The notes: generated from the letters alone by a model not told the origin. A DNA stretch of 36,229 nt from Roseomonas sp. 18066 (GCF_902706185.1 NZ_CACSJM010000055.1:1-36229), one strand, 5' to 3'. Counted from the stretch's first letter, positions 16,928-25,561 are shown. A program made the numbers and translations.

Positions 16928-19336
16928 GTGCTGAGGATCTACAACTGTCTGGCCGAGGGACATGACAGCAGCCTGCTGCTGCTGGCCGCCCTCGTCTGCC
17001 TGACCGGATCGGCCGTCGCCATCGGCCTGCTGCGCCGCGCGCTGCAGGCGACGACGCGCAGCCGCGACGGGTGGCTGCTGCTGGGCGGCATGGCCGCCGG
17101 CGCCGCTGCCTGGTGCACCCATTTCATCGGCATGATGGCCTATGTGCCGGGGCAGAGCCTGGGCTTCCGGCCGCTGCCGACGCTGTTCTCGCTGCTGATC
17201 GCGGTGGCCTGCGGCGTCGGCGGCTTCGCGCTGGCCTCGCGCCGGCCGGGCAGCGGGCCATTGACCCGGCGCGGCGACGACATCCGTCCAGGCTGGGCCG
17301 CGCAGCTGCTGCCGGGCGGCGCCCTGCTCGGCAGCGGCATCGCCGCGATGCATTACCTGGGCCTGACCGCCTTCGGCGAGGACGGGCTGGTGCTGTTCGC
17401 CTGGCCCTATGTCGCGGCCTCGGCGGCGCTCAGCATCGTCCTGGCGGTGCTGGCCATGGCCGGCGGGCTGCGGCCGCGCCGCGCCGGGCCGGCCTGGATC
17501 TTCGGGTCGCTGGCGCTGTGCCTGGGCATCCTCAGCCTGCACGTGACCGGCATGGCGGCGATCGAGGTGCTGCCGGTGCCGCTGATGAGCGACGACCAGG
17601 ACGCCGCCGCCCTGGCGCTGGTGATCGGCGCCGTCGGGCTGATGGTCGCGGCCTCGGCGGCGGCCGCCCATATGATCGACCGCCGCACCGAGGAGGACGG
17701 GGTGCTGCGCCTGCGCCGCCTGGCCGATTCGGCGCTGGAGGGGCTGGCCGTGGTGCGCGACGGCTGCATCCTGGAGGCCAATGCCAGCTTCCAGGCGATG
17801 ACCGGCCTGCCGCGCGAATCGCTGATCGGCCTGCCGCTGCCCGGCGCCCTGCTGCCGCAGCTCGGCCCGCACGGGCAGGAGGGCGGCGAGGCCGCCGGCC
17901 CGGTGCTGCGGGAGACGCTGCTGCACCGCCCGGATGGCCGGCTGCTGGATGTCGAGGTGCTGGTGCGCGACGACGTGCCCCAGCCGGGCAAGCAGGTCTT
18001 CGTGCTGCGCGACCTGCGCGAGCGCCGCGCCCAGGAGCAGCGCATCATCCACCTGGCGCTGCATGACAGCCTGACGGGCCTGGCCAACCGCGCCCGCTTC
18101 GTCCAGCAGTTGGACGCCGCGCTGCGCCGCGCCGCCACCGCCGCCGCCAAGCTGCCCGGCCTGGCGCTGCTGCGCATCGGGCTGAACGACTTCAAGGCGG
18201 TCAACGACCTCTATGGCCATGCCGCCGGCGACGCGGTGCTGCGCGGCTATGCCCAGCGCCTGGCCGCCCTGCTGCCGCCGGAGGCCGTGCCGGCGCGGCT
18301 CGGCGGCGACGAATTCGCCGTCCTGCTGCCCTTCACGCTGGAGGCCGAGGTCGCCGCCCTGCTGGTCCGGCTGGAAGCCCTGGCGGAGCAGCCGGAACAG
18401 ATCGGCGGCGCCACCATCGGCGTCACCGCGGCGATCGGCGTCGCCCTCTACCCGGCGGATGCCGCCAATGCCGAGGCGCTGCTGGCCAATGCCGATGTCG
18501 CCCTGCAGCGCGCCAAGATCCTGCCCGGCCGCCCGGCCTGCTTCTACCAGGCCGGCATGGATGCCCGGGTGCGGGAGCGCCGGCGCCTGTCCGAGGATCT
18601 GCGCGGGGCGCTGGCCGCCGGCGAGCTGATGCTGTTCTTCCAGCCACAGGTGATGGTCGCCACCGGCCATTGCTTCGGCCATGAGGTGCTGATGCGCTGG
18701 CAGCACCCGGCCCAGGGCTTCGTCCCCCCCGACCGCTTCATCCCGCTGGCCGAGGAAAGCGGGCTGATCCTTCAGCTTGGCGAATGGGCGCTGCGCGAGG
18801 CCTGCCGCGCCGCCATGGCCGAGCCGCGGCTGGGGCGGGTCGCGGTCAACATCTCCCCCACCCAGTTCCGCCACCCGGACCTGCCGGCCATGGTCGCCAG
18901 CGCCCTGGCGGAAAGCGGCCTGGCGCCCAGCCGGCTGGAGATCGAGATCACCGAGAGCACGCTGATGGGCGACAGCCGCCGCGCGCTGGACATCCTGCGG
19001 CAGATCACCGCGCTGGGCGTCGGCATCGCCATGGATGATTTCGGCACCGGCTATTCCTCGCTGGGAACGCTGCGCGCCTTCCCCTTCGACAAGATCAAGC
19101 TGGACCGCAGCTTCATCCGCGAGATCGGCGAGAGCGCCCAGGCCCTGGCCATCCTGCGCGCCGTGCTGGACATGGGCCAGGGGCTGGGCGTGCCGGTGCT
19201 GGCCGAGGGCGTCGAGACCGAGGAGCAGCTGCAGCGCCTGCGCGACGAAGGCTGCGCCGAGGCCCAGGGCTTCTTCTTCGGCCGCCCGGCGCCGCTGGCC
19301 GCCCTGGTGCTGCCGGGACAGGAACGGGTGGCCTGA
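16928..19336 (+). CDS. MHYT-PAS-GGDEF-EAL cyclic-di-GMP signalling protein
   Basis: 802 residues. The N-terminus is a seven-helix MHYT sensor with three motif copies (THFIGMMAY near 64, AMHYLGLTAF near 140, LHVTGMAAIEV near 204), thought to bind a metal and sense oxygen, CO or NO. A PAS-like domain follows (about 262-365). GGDEF lies at 459-463, but the upstream metal-binding Asp of active cyclases is Gly (RIGLNDFKAVND). The EAL domain has EVL at 586-588 and the other catalytic motifs (EIEITES, MDDFGTGYSSL, KIKLDRSF, AEGVETEEQ). It is therefore probably a c-di-GMP phosphodiesterase. GTG start with AGGAGAG upstream; divergent from the hybrid kinase. Confidence 0.93.
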   Translation: MLRIYNCLAEGHDSSLLLLAALVCLTGSAVAIGLLRRALQATTRSRDGWLLLGGMAAGAAAWCTHFIGMMAYVPGQSLGFRPLPTLFSLLIAVACGVGGFALASRRPGSGPLTRRGDDIRPGWAAQLLPGGALLGSGIAAMHYLGLTAFGEDGLVLFAWPYVAASAALSIVLAVLAMAGGLRPRRAGPAWIFGSLALCLGILSLHVTGMAAIEVLPVPLMSDDQDAAALALVIGAVGLMVAASAAAAHMIDRRTEEDGVLRLRRLADSALEGLAVVRDGCILEANASFQAMTGLPRESLIGLPLPGALLPQLGPHGQEGGEAAGPVLRETLLHRPDGRLLDVEVLVRDDVPQPGKQVFVLRDLRERRAQEQRIIHLALHDSLTGLANRARFVQQLDAALRRAATAAAKLPGLALLRIGLNDFKAVNDLYGHAAGDAVLRGYAQRLAALLPPEAVPARLGGDEFAVLLPFTLEAEVAALLVRLEALAEQPEQIGGATIGVTAAIGVALYPADAANAEALLANADVALQRAKILPGRPACFYQAGMDARVRERRRLSEDLRGALAAGELMLFFQPQVMVATGHCFGHEVLMRWQHPAQGFVPPDRFIPLAEESGLILQLGEWALREACRAAMAEPRLGRVAVNISPTQFRHPDLPAMVASALAESGLAPSRLEIEITESTLMGDSRRALDILRQITALGVGIAMDDFGTGYSSLGTLRAFPFDKIKLDRSFIREIGESAQALAILRAVLDMGQGLGVPVLAEGVETEEQLQRLRDEGCAEAQGFFFGRPAPLAALVLPGQERVA

Positions 19337-19363
19337 AACGGCCCCCCGCCCCGATCGCGGTCC

Positions 19364-20113
19364 TTACTGGCCGCGGTTGACGCGCAGCGGCCCGAAGCTC
19401 TGGCTGACCGGCATCACCTGCAGCGTGTTGACGTTCACCCGCGCCGGCCGGCTGGAGACCCAGTGGACCGCGTCGGCGATGTCGTCGGGCGTCAGCGCAT
19501 CGGCGCCCTGGTAGATGGCGGCCGCCTTGGCGTCATCGCCGAAGCGGACGTTCGAGAATTCGGTGCCGCCGACCAGGCCGGGCTCGATGTCGGTGACCCG
19601 CACCGCGGTGCCGAAGAGGTCGGCGCGCAGGTTCAGGCTGAACTGGCGGACGAAGGCCTTGGTGGCGCCATAGACATTGCCGCCGGGATAGGGGAACTCG
19701 CCCGCGGTCGAGCCGATATTGACCACATGGCCGCGGTTGCGCGCCACCATCCCGGGCAGCACCGCATGGGTCATCGCCACCAGCCCCTTGGTGTTGGTGT
19801 CGATCATCGTCTCCCAGTCGGAGAGCGTGGCGCGCTGCGCCGGCTCCAGCCCCAGCGCCAGGCCGGCATTGTTGACCAGCACGTCGATCTCGGACCACGC
19901 GGCCGGCAGCCCGGCGATGGCCGCGGCGATGGCGGCCGAATCGCGGATGTCGAGGGCGAGGGTATGCACCCGGTCCTCGCCGAGCTCGGCGGCCAGCGCC
20001 TGCAGCCGCTCGGCGCGGCGGCCGAGGGCGATGATGCGGGCGCCGTCCTGGGCGAAGCGGCGGGCGATGGCGGCGCCGAAGCCGGCCGTGGCGCCGGTGA
20101 CGAGAATCAGCAT
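19364..20113 (-). CDS. SDR-family NADP-dependent 3-hydroxy acid dehydrogenase (YdfG-like)
   Basis: 249 residues, a classical short-chain dehydrogenase. Seen: cofactor motif TGATAGFG (TGxxxGxG), ALGRRAERL with the two Arg typical of NADP preference, NNAG near 86, catalytic Ser in NIGSTAGEFPYPGG and the Tyr-x-x-x-Lys in YGATKAF. It closely fits YdfG, which oxidises L-allo-threonine and 3-hydroxy acids. AGGAGAG precedes ATG 20113. It is codirectional with the YgjP-like gene upstream, with a 66-base gap containing a GC-rich hairpin. Confidence 0.9.
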   Translation of the reverse strand: MLILVTGATAGFGAAIARRFAQDGARIIALGRRAERLQALAAELGEDRVHTLALDIRDSAAIAAAIAGLPAAWSEIDVLVNNAGLALGLEPAQRATLSDWETMIDTNTKGLVAMTHAVLPGMVARNRGHVVNIGSTAGEFPYPGGNVYGATKAFVRQFSLNLRADLFGTAVRVTDIEPGLVGGTEFSNVRFGDDAKAAAIYQGADALTPDDIADAVHWVSSRPARVNVNTLQVMPVSQSFGPLRVNRGQ

Positions 20114-20179
20114 GGCGGGGGCTCTCCTGCCGGGGGTTTCCCCCGGTATGGCAGCGCTTTCCCAAGGCGGGAAGCCGCC

Positions 20180-20911
20180 TCAGCCGATGCGGAGCAGGCC
20201 GGGCCCGTGCTCGCGCAGCCATTGCTGCGCCGCCTCGTGATGCGGCGACAGCCGCTGCAGCGCCGCCCAGAACCGCGCCGAGTGGTTGAGCTCGCGCAGA
20301 TGCGCCACCTCATGCGCGACGACGTAGTCGAGCACCCAGTCCGGCGCCATCACCAGCCGCCAGGAGAAGGCCAGGGTGCCGTCGGGGGCGCAGCTGGCCC
20401 AGCGGGTGCGGGTGTCCTTCAGCCGCACCGGGCCGGGCACGACGCCCAGGCTCTCGGCATGCTGGCGCAGCTTCGGGCGGATGCGGCGGTCGGCCTCGTC
20501 CAGCAGCAGGTCGCGCAGCTGCTGGGCCACGGTATCGGCCGCGCCGCCGACCAGGATGCGGGCGCCCTCGATCCGCGCCGGGCCGTCCTGGCCAGGATCG
20601 TGCAGCACGCGATGCGGCAGGTCGCCGACCGGCAGCACGGCGCCGGCCGCCAGCGGCAGCCCCGGGCCGAGCGCGGCCAGCCGCCCCGCCACCCAGCCGG
20701 CATGGCGGCGCAGCAGCGCCAGGCCGGCGCGGCGGGTGCCCTCGGGCGGCAGGGTGATGACCACGGCGCCGCTGCCGGCATCGAGGCGCAGCGCCACCAG
20801 CCGGGCGCGGGCCGAGCGCCGCCAGACCAGCGGGCAGGCCAGCGCCACGGCGCCCGGATGGGCGCGCAGCTGGACGGTCTCGGGCGGCGGCGGCTCGGCC
20901 AGATCGGTCAC
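20180..20911 (-). CDS. YgjP-like M48-type metallopeptidase (DUF45)
   Basis: 243 residues from GTG 20911, chosen because GGGGGAGGG lies just upstream; an ATG at 20950 would add 13 residues without a good ribosome site. The C-terminal half carries the family signature RWASC near 150, then the zinc motif AHEVAHLRELNHSARFW (HExxH with a distal acidic residue). The protein is soluble and cytosolic. E. coli YgjP has been reported as a UTP-related enzyme, but substrates across the family are uncertain. Confidence 0.85.
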   Translation of the reverse strand: MTDLAEPPPPETVQLRAHPGAVALACPLVWRRSARARLVALRLDAGSGAVVITLPPEGTRRAGLALLRRHAGWVAGRLAALGPGLPLAAGAVLPVGDLPHRVLHDPGQDGPARIEGARILVGGAADTVAQQLRDLLLDEADRRIRPKLRQHAESLGVVPGPVRLKDTRTRWASCAPDGTLAFSWRLVMAPDWVLDYVVAHEVAHLRELNHSARFWAALQRLSPHHEAAQQWLREHGPGLLRIG

Positions 20912-20975
20912 GCCGCCCTCCCCCCGCCGGCGCTCGCTGCCTCGCCCCATCGAGGGCGAGGCGACCGAAAGAAAA

Positions 20976-21320
20976 TCAGCCGGGAAAAGCCTTCAGCTCG
21001 ATCTCGACGAAGCTGAAGGGCTTGGTGCCGGAATTGACCACATTGTGCTCGGCGCCCGGCGGCCGCTCGTAGGAGACGCCGGCGGTGATGCTGGCGGTGG
21101 CGGTCTTGCCGCCGGGCAGCTCCAGCAGCATCTCGCCATCGGTCACCGGCACCACGACATAGGCCCAGCCATGGCGGTGCCAGCCGGTCTCGGCGCCCGG
21201 CGGAAAATCCCAGCGGACGACGCGCATGGCGTCGTTGTCGACCTGCGTGGTGGCGACCGCGGGCGGGCGGCAGCGCAGCGGCTCGGAACCTTCCTTGCCG
21301 CCCTGGAAAACATCCTGCAT
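20976..21320 (-). CDS. Small cupin-domain protein
   Basis: 114 residues forming one cupin barrel. First cupin motif: GAETGWHRHGWAYVVVPVTDGE, with His-x-His metal ligands and a later Glu. Second motif: GVSYERPPGAEHNVVNSG, with the His ligand. Single-domain cupins of this kind bind a metal and act as dioxygenases, isomerases or sensors; nothing here decides among these. The gene is codirectional with its neighbours YcgN (17 bases apart) and the YgjP-like gene. Confidence 0.85.
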   Translation of the reverse strand: MQDVFQGGKEGSEPLRCRPPAVATTQVDNDAMRVVRWDFPPGAETGWHRHGWAYVVVPVTDGEMLLELPGGKTATASITAGVSYERPPGAEHNVVNSGTKPFSFVEIELKAFPG

Positions 21321-21336
21321 CAGACTCTACTTCCCC

Positions 21337-21792
21337 TCAGCCCTTCGGCCATTCGCCGGGCCAGTCGACCACGTGATCCTCGAGGTCGCGCGCCGCGCGC
21401 TCGGAAATGGCGCGGCCGCGGACCGAGGCGCCGGAACTGTGCACCGTCGCGGGGTCGCCGGAAACCAGGGGATGCCAGTCCGGCAGGTCTTTTCCCTCCG
21501 CCACCAGCCGATAGGCGCAGGAGGGCGGCAGCCAGTCGATCTTGGCCAGGCGCTTCGGCGTCAGCTTGACGCAGTCGGGCACGTGGTCGCGGCGATTGGC
21601 ATAGTCGCGGCACTGGCAGCTGGTGGTGTCGAGCAGCCGGCAGGCGACCTCGGTCCAGGCCAGCGCCTCGGTCTCCTCGTCGCGCAGCTTGTGCAGGCAG
21701 CAGCGGCCGCAGCCGTCGCACAGGCTCTCCCATTCCGACCGGGTCATGGTCAGGAGGGTCTTGGTCTTCCAGAATGGCAATTCAGCGCCCAT
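21337..21792 (-). CDS. YcgN family cysteine-cluster protein (UPF0260)
   Basis: 151 residues. The conserved cysteine pattern of the family is complete: CDGCGRCC near 26, then [14 protein letters not shown] and PDCVKLTP near 55-78, and PSCAYRL near 91. These probably bind an iron-sulphur cluster or zinc. [19 protein letters not shown] is the usual start of the family, which supports ATG 21792 over upstream in-frame codons. The function is unknown in all members. Confidence 0.9.
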   Translation of the reverse strand: MGAELPFWKTKTLLTMTRSEWESLCDGCGRCCLHKLRDEETEALAWTEVACRLLDTTSCQCRDYANRRDHVPDCVKLTPKRLAKIDWLPPSCAYRLVAEGKDLPDWHPLVSGDPATVHSSGASVRGRAISERAARDLEDHVVDWPGEWPKG

Positions 21793-21907
21793 GCGGGTTT
21801 CTAGGCGATGTCGGGCCCGGACTGAAATGCCGGAAGCGCATGGGAGGCGGAATGCCAGCCCGCCACGCTTGACGCGGATGGGAACGGAGGGCGAACATGG
21901 CCGTGCC

Positions 21908-22378
21908 ATGCTGGATCTCTCCCCCCCTGAGCGCACCCTGAAGGTCTGCCGCGCCGCCGCCCGCCTCTGCGGCCGGCTGGGCTGGGCGCCGGTGCTGGAG
22001 GTGCCGCTGCCGACCGGCCGCCGCCTCGACATCCTCGCGCTGCTGCCCGATGGCGATTTCGCCGCCATCGAGGTGAAGAGCTGCGCCCGCGACTTCCAGA
22101 CCGACGCGAAATGGACCGAGTATCGCGACTGGTGCGACCGGCTGTTCTTCGCGGTCGACCTGGATTTCCCGCAATCGCTGCTGCCGGACGACGTGGGCCT
22201 GATCGTCGCCGATGACGGCGAGGCGGCGATCCTGCGCCACCCCGCCGAGCATCGCCTGACGGCCGCCCGCCGGAAGTCGCTGCTGCTGCGCTATGCCCGG
22301 CTGTCGGCCGGGCGGCTGCAGGGGCTGCTGGATCCGACGGGCGCGGCCGAGCTGCGCGCCTCGCTCCGGGTCGAATAA
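21908..22378 (+). CDS. mmcB: MmcB family DNA repair protein
   Basis: 156 residues from ATG 21908 (an in-frame ATG at 21878 would add ten residues). The protein has a restriction-endonuclease-like core: [33 protein letters not shown], with the Asp and Glu-x-Lys of a PD-(D/E)xK nuclease fold. MmcB of Caulobacter is a mitomycin-resistance protein of the SOS regulon; it is conserved in Alphaproteobacteria. No GTTC-N7-GTTC box is visible upstream here. A short out-of-frame ATG (21897) with a better Shine-Dalgarno lies just before the start. The gene is convergent with DUF952, four bases away. Confidence 0.85.
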   Translation: MLDLSPPERTLKVCRAAARLCGRLGWAPVLEVPLPTGRRLDILALLPDGDFAAIEVKSCARDFQTDAKWTEYRDWCDRLFFAVDLDFPQSLLPDDVGLIVADDGEAAILRHPAEHRLTAARRKSLLLRYARLSAGRLQGLLDPTGAAELRASLRVE

Positions 22379-22382
22379 GGCC

Positions 22383-22739
22383 TCAGGGGATTTCCGGCGG
22401 GAAATGGTGGGCGCCATCCGGCTGCAGCGGCAGCGGCATGGCCCAGGCCACCGCGTCCAGCGGCAGCGGCCCGTAGAGATGCGGGAACAGGCCGGGGCGC
22501 GAGCCGCCGGCCGCCGGTTCCCAGCGCAGCGTCACGCCGAGCTTTTCCGCCGTCGCCGCCACCAGCCACAGGTCGGGCTGGCCGGCGCGGTGCTTGGCGG
22601 CGCTGGCGCGCAGCTGCTCCGCCGTGGAGAAATGCAGGAAGCCGTCGCGGGCATCCTCGGCGCTGCCGAGGTAGAGGCCCCTGGCGCGGGCCTCCTGCCA
22701 GTCGGCGTCGCGGACCATGGTGTAGATGATGGGCTGCAT
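22383..22739 (-). CDS. DUF952 family protein
   Basis: 118 residues. The family signature is seen: IIYTMVRDADWQEAR at the start, DGFLHFSTAEQL near 33, DLWLVAA near 57, and PHLYGPLPLDAV near 88. DUF952 proteins resemble ADP-ribosyl-transferase-fold or glutathione-transferase-adjacent proteins of unknown function and are normally chromosomal. It begins 11 bases after the stop of the SleB-type hydrolase on the same strand. It could be read from the lysis promoter, but it is probably the first host gene left of the virus-like cluster. Confidence 0.85.
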   Translation of the reverse strand: MQPIIYTMVRDADWQEARARGLYLGSAEDARDGFLHFSTAEQLRASAAKHRAGQPDLWLVAATAEKLGVTLRWEPAAGGSRPGLFPHLYGPLPLDAVAWAMPLPLQPDGAHHFPPEIP

Positions 22740-22750
22740 GGCCCGCAGGC

Positions 22751-23200
22751 TTAGCCGGCTTCGACGCGGTAGAACAGCATCGCGCCGATCTCCGCCTGGG
22801 GCGGGCGGCCGATGGCCCAGGGCGGCAGCTCGTCGGCGCCATGCGCATGGGTGGCCCCCCCGGTCGGGTCCTGCAGCGTGCCGGAGGCCGCGCGCGCCGC
22901 GATGCGGCGGCAGATCGCCAGGCCCGGATCGCCGGAGGGCACCGCCAGCATCACCGCATGGCGGATGTGGTTGCGGTTCCAGCAGCTGAACTGGAAGGGC
23001 GCGCGACAGATGGCCGACAGCCCGCGGCCCCAATGCGCGGTGCCGGCCTCGGCCAGGCGGACGCGGTTCATGATGGTGGCGGCCAGCGCCTCGATGGCGC
23101 GGACCGGGCGGGTGCCGGCCTCGGCCCAGAGGGTCAGCGCCAGCACCTCCTGCGGCGGCAGGGCATGGGCGGCGGCCGGGATCATGGCATGGCTGGACAT
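22751..23200 (-). CDS. SleB-type cell wall hydrolase, probable endolysin
   Basis: 149 residues, a Hydrolase_2 (SleB-like) domain without signal peptide. Motifs: LTLWAEAGTRP with the likely catalytic Glu near 27, ATIMNRVR near 44, FQFSCWN near 68, and the C-terminal DPTGGATHAH followed by an LFYRVE strand. The family cuts peptidoglycan glycan strands. It lies in the last position of the virus-like operon, ten bases behind a small membrane protein, the layout of a lysis cassette. Lack of a secretion signal fits an endolysin released through a holin. Confidence 0.82.
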   Translation of the reverse strand: MSSHAMIPAAAHALPPQEVLALTLWAEAGTRPVRAIEALAATIMNRVRLAEAGTAHWGRGLSAICRAPFQFSCWNRNHIRHAVMLAVPSGDPGLAICRRIAARAASGTLQDPTGGATHAHGADELPPWAIGRPPQAEIGAMLFYRVEAG

Positions 23201-23210
23201 TTCTGTTCTC

Positions 23211-23585
23211 TCAGCTCCGGTCTTCGGAATGCCAGCCGCGCATCGGCTGGGCGGCCTGCAGGGCCTGGGCGGCGGTCGCGGCGCGGGCCACGGCGTCGAG
23301 CTTCTCCTCGATCCGCAGCAGCTGGCGGCTGAGGCGCTGGTCGACATCGCGGATCAGCGACAGCGGCACATAGGTGCGGGCGACCTCCAGCTTGAAGGCG
23401 GCCAGCTCGTCGCGGGTGCGCGACAGGGCACCGGCATCGGGCGGCGGCGCGGCCTCCTCGGGGCGGTCATGCAGGTGGCGGCGCAGCCCGTGCATCATCC
23501 AGAACAGCAGGGCCAGCATCGGCGTCTGCGCGACGGCCGCGAGCGTGGTTGCCAGATTCTGGGGCTCCAGGTCGAAAGGCGGCAT
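23211..23585 (-). CDS. Small membrane-anchored coiled-coil protein of the lysis cassette (holin or spanin candidate)
   Basis: 124 residues from ATG 23585, which has an excellent GAAGGAGGT Shine-Dalgarno. A single hydrophobic segment (residues 20-34, ending LALLFWMMHGLRR) is followed by an acidic Pro-rich link and a long amphipathic helix (about 55-112) of coiled-coil type, with the phage-like pattern VARTYVPLSLIRDVDQRL and RIEEKLDAV. It may form holes, span the envelope, or scaffold lysis. It is the first gene after a LexA box 150 bases upstream, with the endolysin next. Function is inferred from topology and position. Confidence 0.6.
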   Translation of the reverse strand: MPPFDLEPQNLATTLAAVAQTPMLALLFWMMHGLRRHLHDRPEEAAPPPDAGALSRTRDELAAFKLEVARTYVPLSLIRDVDQRLSRQLLRIEEKLDAVARAATAAQALQAAQPMRGWHSEDRS

Positions 23586-23738
23586 GCGGACCTCCTTCAG
23601 GGGGACGCGCGCGCGGCCGGCCCGTGCAGGCCGGCGGCGTTGGTCTCTCGGGATTTCGGGGGGGGGGATCGCGGCGGGCTGCGGGCGCAGCTCGGGCCTT
23701 GATGGGGACATCCTGCCGCGACGCTCGTTGCCGATCAA

Positions 23739-23753
23739 GAACAAAATAGGAAC
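23739..23753 (-). promoter_or_regulatory. LexA (SOS) box upstream of the lysis genes
   Basis: GAAC-AAAATAG-GAAC on the plus strand, that is GTTC-CTATTTT-GTTC on the minus strand: a perfect match to the alphaproteobacterial LexA operator GTTC-N7-GTTC. It sits in the 220-base gap between the large-terminase stop and the start of the lysis cassette, where its AT-rich centre TATTTT could serve as a -10 element. LexA binding here would keep the lysis genes silent until DNA damage. Confidence 0.7.
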
Positions 23754-23805
23754 TCGATCCGATCCCGATCAGGCCTCGGCTGATCGGGTGAATCGGCTCG
23801 CCCAA

Positions 23806-25251
23806 TCAGACGCCGCGCCATCCCGGGCCGCGCGGCGCCGGCGGCGCGCCGGGCAGGCGGACGGGCTCGGCCAGCAGGCAGCCGGCGACGGCATCCAGCG
23901 CGTCGTCGCGCAAGCCAGCGGCATCGGGGCGCCATTCGGCCAGCTCGGTGGCGAAGGGGCCGTCCAGCACCGCCGCATGGGCGAAAAGCTTTCGCGCCGC
24001 CATCAGCGGGTCGAAGCCGGCGAGGATCCTTTCCTGCTTCGGGCGGTGGCTGTGGTGCTCGACGACGGTGCAGGCGGCGCCGGCGCGGGCCATCTCCCGC
24101 CGCAGCAGCGCGGGCAGGAAGCGGCCGATGCCATTGGTCTCGACCCGCACCACGGGCAACAGAAAAGAACGCGCCAGCGACGCCACGGCGCGGCATTGCT
24201 GGGTGGCGGGGTCGTCGGCCGCGTCGGGGTCGTGGGTCAGGTACAGCAGGCGGTGCAGGTAGTGGTGGCCCTCGGCATCGGCGAAGCAGGCGGCCAGCAC
24301 GCTGCCGTCGCCACGGCCGGGGCGGCCATAGGCGGGGTCCCAGAAGCCGCCACCCGAGACCATCCGCCGCCCCAGCAATTGCAGCACCGGGCGGCCCTGC
24401 GCCTCGCGGTAGTCGAGCTCCTCGCGGTAGCGCACCAGCAGCGCCGGATCGAGCCGCGCGGCGCCGCTGGCCATCGGCCGCAGCAGCATCTGCCGGCCGA
24501 AATGCAAGGGGCCGACGCGTTCCCTCAATTGCGCCACGGCATCGACGGAAAAGCGTTGCGGCCAGGCGCTGCGCCCGGCGGCGTTCAGCAGCGGCACGGT
24601 CAGCCGCCGATACCCCGCCAGGAAGGGTTTCTTCTCGTCATCAGCAGAAGGGGCGCGGTAGAGGCTGTCGGCGCAATGCGGCGTGCCAACGTACAAAATA
24701 GTGCCGCCGGGGGTCAGGACAAATTCGGTTTCTGCCAGGCGCTCGCGCAGTTCTTCCCGTTTTCCCGGCGTGTCGCAATTGCCGGCCACCTCGACATCGT
24801 CGCAGATGATGACATCGGCCCGGGCGCCGGTGATGTTGCCAAAAAGCCCCGCTGCCAGCATCGACGGATCGCGCAGCGCGCCGCGGCGGGCGACGGTGAA
24901 ACGGTCCACCGCCCAGGCCTCGGGCGCCGGCGGGACCAGGCCGGCGCAGAGCGGATGCCGCTCGACGATGCGGCGGACCGTCGCCACCATCTTGGTCGCC
25001 AGCGGCAGGTCGGCCGCCAGCACCAGGATCCGCGTCTCCGGCCAGCGCGCCAGCAGCCAGGCGCAGTAGAGCCCGACCAGCGTCGACTTGCCGCAGCCGC
25101 GGAAGGCCATCAGCAGCAGCCGGGTGTCGCCCCCCGCCCGCCGCGCCTCGAGCCAGCGCAGGATCCGCCGATGCACCGCCGGCGTGCCCTGCCCTGCCTC
25201 GCTGTTCCAGATCCAGACGAATTCGTTGAGCTCAACCGGACGCTCCGTCAT
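23806..25251 (-). CDS. terL: Phage terminase large subunit
   Basis: 481 residues. ATPase domain: Walker A AFRGCGKST (residues 49-57), Walker B VIICDDVE (147-154), then a coupling motif near GGTILYVGTPH. Nuclease domain: WDPAYGRPGRGDGS and a C-terminal LRDDALDAVAGC with acidic metal ligands. It cuts and pumps DNA into the prohead. The N-terminus FVWIWNSEAGQGTP and overall length are those of T7 gp19-like terminases. The start lies inside the end of the small-terminase gene (20-base overlap). No disabling change is visible in the catalytic motifs. Confidence 0.93.
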   Translation of the reverse strand: MTERPVELNEFVWIWNSEAGQGTPAVHRRILRWLEARRAGGDTRLLLMAFRGCGKSTLVGLYCAWLLARWPETRILVLAADLPLATKMVATVRRIVERHPLCAGLVPPAPEAWAVDRFTVARRGALRDPSMLAAGLFGNITGARADVIICDDVEVAGNCDTPGKREELRERLAETEFVLTPGGTILYVGTPHCADSLYRAPSADDEKKPFLAGYRRLTVPLLNAAGRSAWPQRFSVDAVAQLRERVGPLHFGRQMLLRPMASGAARLDPALLVRYREELDYREAQGRPVLQLLGRRMVSGGGFWDPAYGRPGRGDGSVLAACFADAEGHHYLHRLLYLTHDPDAADDPATQQCRAVASLARSFLLPVVRVETNGIGRFLPALLRREMARAGAACTVVEHHSHRPKQERILAGFDPLMAARKLFAHAAVLDGPFATELAEWRPDAAGLRDDALDAVAGCLLAEPVRLPGAPPAPRGPGWRGV

Positions 25252-25561
25252 CGGAACCTTGGTCCTCCTCGTCGCCGTCGTCGGGCGGCGCGGCCATCGC
25301 GCCGCGTGCCTGGCGCAGCAGGGCCTCGGCCCGGGCCACGCCGTCCTCCTCGCCGGCCGCGGCAGGGCCGGCGAGCTTCAGCAGGTGCTCCAGATGCGCC
25401 AGCGCCGATTTGGCGGCGGCATGGTGGGCGGCGAAGGCGCGGGCATCGTCATGCGCGCCAGGGGCCGGGCCGCGGGCGATGAAGGCGCCGTAGTCATCGA
25501 CCACCCGCTGCACGACGGTCTCCAGGCTTTCCAGCCCTGGCGGCTTTTTCTGACGCTTCAT
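25232..25561 (-). CDS. Probable phage terminase small subunit
   Basis: 109 residues, mostly helical, with an acidic C-terminus (DDGDEEDQ). It has no firm sequence signature. The call rests on position: it directly precedes terL with a 20-base overlap, and starts within the stop of the tail-fibre gene (ATGA). In T7 the gp18 small terminase holds the matching place. The basic start (MKRQKKPPG) and central helices are compatible with a DNA-recognition ring. Confidence 0.65.
   Translation of the reverse strand: MKRQKKPPGLESLETVVQRVVDDYGAFIARGPAPGAHDDARAFAAHHAAAKSALAHLEHLLKLAGPAAAGEEDGVARAEALLRQARGAMAAPPDDGDEEDQGSDDGASG

Noticed and set aside
21878..21939. A regulatory upstream ORF before mmcB (ATG 21897, 14 codons, better Shine-Dalgarno).
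   Set aside because: It overlaps the likely start by chance-level geometry and has no conserved peptide that I can judge.
22740..22751. An attachment-site repeat at the left edge of the virus-like cluster.
   Set aside because: Only 11 bases separate the endolysin and DUF952, and I found no matching direct repeat near 35365-35493 by eye.
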